Source: Toxotes chatareus
Taxonomy: Eukaryota; Chordata; Actinopteri; Toxotidae
Length of the DNA: 64,000 bases
Assembly: GCA_016801885.1 (NCBI GenBank)
Contig: CM028897.1
Coordinates: forward strand, 16,058,501-16,122,500
Reading direction: 5' to 3'
In this document: positions 61,590 through 64,000 of the stretch, piece by piece
How positions within the stretch are numbered: position 1 is the first letter of the stretch
Layout: the number at the start of each line of letters is the position of its first letter
Program-made: the position numbers and the translations under genes
The notes under the pieces: model-generated
Seen by the model: only the letters and a program-made list of their open reading frames with translations
The model's database searches: none
Told to the model about the DNA's origin: nothing

Positions 61590-64000
61590 TTGGAACTTGA
61601 AGTTCTTTATCTTTCGGTCAAAAATTATATGCTACACCAGGAAAACCATTAGCCATCCTCAGTCAAGGATAAGATAAGATATATTTTATCAGATATGAGA
61701 AATAAGATTGTATATTTTAAGGTTCACAGAAAGATTAAAGGAAATCCATTGTGCTGCATTACCAACTAGTCTGATATGAAGAGATGCACTTCTCCATCAC
61801 TTGACATGAAATGAGAGAAACAGTATGTTCAAATTTAAACCACATTTATCAAGTTTCCAGGACTTGTGAAATGACATGTCATGTGATGTTGTCTGTGCTC
61901 CCCGGCACCATCATGTTATCTCTTGTGAGATGCCACTGAAATAACTCCAGTCTAACTCCTTTCCAAAGAGAGTCACATTGTGTTCAGATGCTCAGCCATC
62001 ACACACAACTAGTGGAGGCCAAAAGTCGTTCCTACATTTGTCTATGGGATATTAAAGTCTAATGTCTTTTCTTTTTTTCCAGAATATTCATAAATTTGTA
62101 TTCAGCTTTTGTGCATTCAAAGTTGACAATCCAGATTTGAATTTCCTCTGGGAACATATGCTCCAATGTTTTCTGCTGCGGCCTTCTGTGATAGAAATGG
62201 CTGCAGAGGCATCTAGTGGCTCTAGACGAGCACACAACTTCAACACAGGAGCTTCAGCACTCACAGCTGAGCTGCATTAGATGAGGGACTGTTTGTGTCT
62301 GTGGACTGGTACAGCATTGCACGTATCTTTTACCTGGATGGATTTACTTCCAAAAACAGAAACAACCAAAATGATATATATGTTTATTTGCAACATCAAA
62401 AGGTATACAAGGAAGAATAAAGTGCTTTGTACTTTATATATATTTTTCTCTTTTCAGCTTGTTTCAAGGACAACAGCTTGCTCAATGCATTTTTATCTCC
62501 AAGCAGGGGTTTGGAAAATCATTAGATTTATATGAAGCAGGAAGACTTTGCAGCAAAGGAAAAAAAAAAAAATACTACATCTGTTACACAAAGTGGCATT
62601 TACACTGATTGTTTTCTTGAGCTCAGGTCGGCTTCATTCTGTGCTCATGTTGAAGTGATATACAATTCAAAACCAGCATAACACAATGACCATTATACAC
62701 TGCCAATCAAAACCTTTCAAGTATTTTCACATTTTTGGATGAGTCCTAAGCAGGTTAAGAATAAGTTCTTTGTGAATAACCTAAAATTCATACTTACTTG
62801 CAATAAAAGTAAGAGAGTTTCAGGTAATGTGTACTTAGATGTGTAGAATTAAGCAGATTAGCTGAGAATTTGAGTGTTCATGTCAGTCAGCTGAATTTTA
62901 TAAGAAACTGCCTTGAATTTACACATAAATATTTTTGTGTTTGGGACACTCCAGGTACTCTCAGTGGTTAGAAGAAAGTAGTTAGTATTTTTGAGCAGAT
63001 AAGCATATAGACACTGAGCCTGCTGTACAGTTAAAAACGCATCTAGACATCAAATATAGAACAAATGTACAGTAAAGTACACATTCATATAGTAAAGTAC
63101 AAGTGTGACTGATTGATATATAGGTCATTCACAAGTCCCTTATACATATATATTTGTCAGTTATTTATAACAAATGTATGAATATATTGCTTTATTGCAA
63201 TAAATGTCATATTTTTTATTTTGGCTGGCAGTGTACAGTAGTCAATAAAAGTGTTTACATATTATGCTTAAGATGTTCCTTGAGATTTTGCATCTTTGAG
63301 ATTTTAGCAATGAAAGTTGAGATAAAATAAAATTTTAATTTTAATTACATTTTGAAATCTAATACCATTGAATGCTGAGATGCACATGTATATATCAGTC
63401 AGTGTCTACAACCACCCTCTCACACCACCTCACGTGAATTCAAAAACACACACCTGCTCGAGCAATATAATCAGCGAGGGAAAAAAAAGACAAAAAGAAC
63501 AATAAAGTAAAAAGTCATTCAAGAATGAGAGTTGTAATATCATCAGGTGCAGCAGGTTTACTGGTCTAACAGCTGCACGGTCCCATCTAAAGGTTCCAGG
63601 GGTAAAGACGTGATGGTTGCTGTCTATATCATGGCCAAACTGTATTTAAACGTTTGTTGGTTTCAGTCTGCTTGAAGCACCAGATGGGTGAGATTTGTCA
63701 GGTTTGACAATGCAGTCAGTACAGTCAAGTTTAATTACAGGTGTGTATGATATTTTTGGATTTGTATCGTACCATCTGCTTCTACCAGCATGCTGAACCA
63801 GCTGTTTTCCTGCCCCACCAACAAAAGAGGGCAACTGATATTCGAATGCCATCTATTATTCAACCATTGCGACATCTTCGATCAAACCAATTCTCCTGAC
63901 ACACAGTTACACTTGACTTTGTGCTGTCTTTCCAAATCCAGTGACTTATTGCACATTTCCAGAGACTATACTCCTCAACCTTTATACCTTTGTTTCCTGT
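61590..64000. other. Noncoding stretch to the window end
   Basis: AT-rich unique sequence with A/T runs (62560-62572) and several ATA-rich parts. Short frames at 62062-62280 and 62281-62535 show no family resemblance. No gene seen. Confidence 0.5.

Noticed and set aside
62190..62225. Second CTCF-like site (GCCACTAGATG on the minus strand)
   Set aside because: Only the 5' half of the motif matches, so I do not call it.
1..64000. CRISPR arrays, phage, operons or bacterial mobile elements
   Set aside because: No spaced repeats, no ribosome-binding sites and clear spliced vertebrate genes throughout.

Overview
This 64 kb window is nuclear DNA from a ray-finned fish, most likely a percomorph teleost. 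The evidence is intron/exon structure with GT-AG borders, vertebrate proteins at teleost-like divergence from the human ones, compact gene spacing, and a tRNA-derived fish SINE with its target-site duplication. I see no prokaryotic, viral or plasmid sequence. The species cannot be named from the sequence alone.

Six protein-coding genes can be joined exon by exon with every reading frame closing: tmem184b (+, 2181-9928), ddx17 (+, 13077-19922), gga1 (-, 28856-22326), micall1 (+, 30381-36148), polr2f (+, 36790-38306) and sox10 (-, 47673-43883). All six have human orthologues on 22q13.1. MICALL1-POLR2F-SOX10 keep their human order and orientation, with POLR2F and SOX10 convergent. tmem184b, ddx17 and gga1 have been brought close to them and partly inverted.

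Layout. Positions 1-2180 are 5' flank or first intron of tmem184b. Its 3'UTR runs to about 12.35 kb, and a short promoter interval follows before ddx17. ddx17 and gga1 end tail to tail with only about 165 bp between their poly(A) signals. gga1 and micall1 are divergent across about 1.5 kb. micall1 is followed closely by polr2f. A roughly 3 kb regulatory-looking gap lies between polr2f and the sox10 3'UTR. From about 51 kb to the end (13 kb) I find no coding gene, which suits the long upstream regulatory domain of sox10.

The genes do not form one pathway. GGA1 and MICALL1 both act in endosomal traffic (GGA1 as a clathrin adaptor, MICALL1 on recycling tubules). TMEM184B is a seven-pass membrane protein also tied to endolysosomes. 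POLR2F is a shared RNA polymerase subunit, DDX17 is an RNA helicase and transcription coregulator, and SOX10 is the neural crest and glial HMG transcription factor.

I found no clearly new system. The points most worth a second look are a candidate inverted SOX-E dimer site downstream of sox10, several candidate noncoding elements upstream of sox10, a TATA-containing promoter-like segment pointing away from sox10, a CTCF-like motif near 60.86 kb, a 27-nt in-frame microexon in tmem184b, a 3.1 kb intron in ddx17 with a competing upstream acceptor, a SINE inserted inside the intron that splits the sox10 HMG box, and two perfect inverted repeats.
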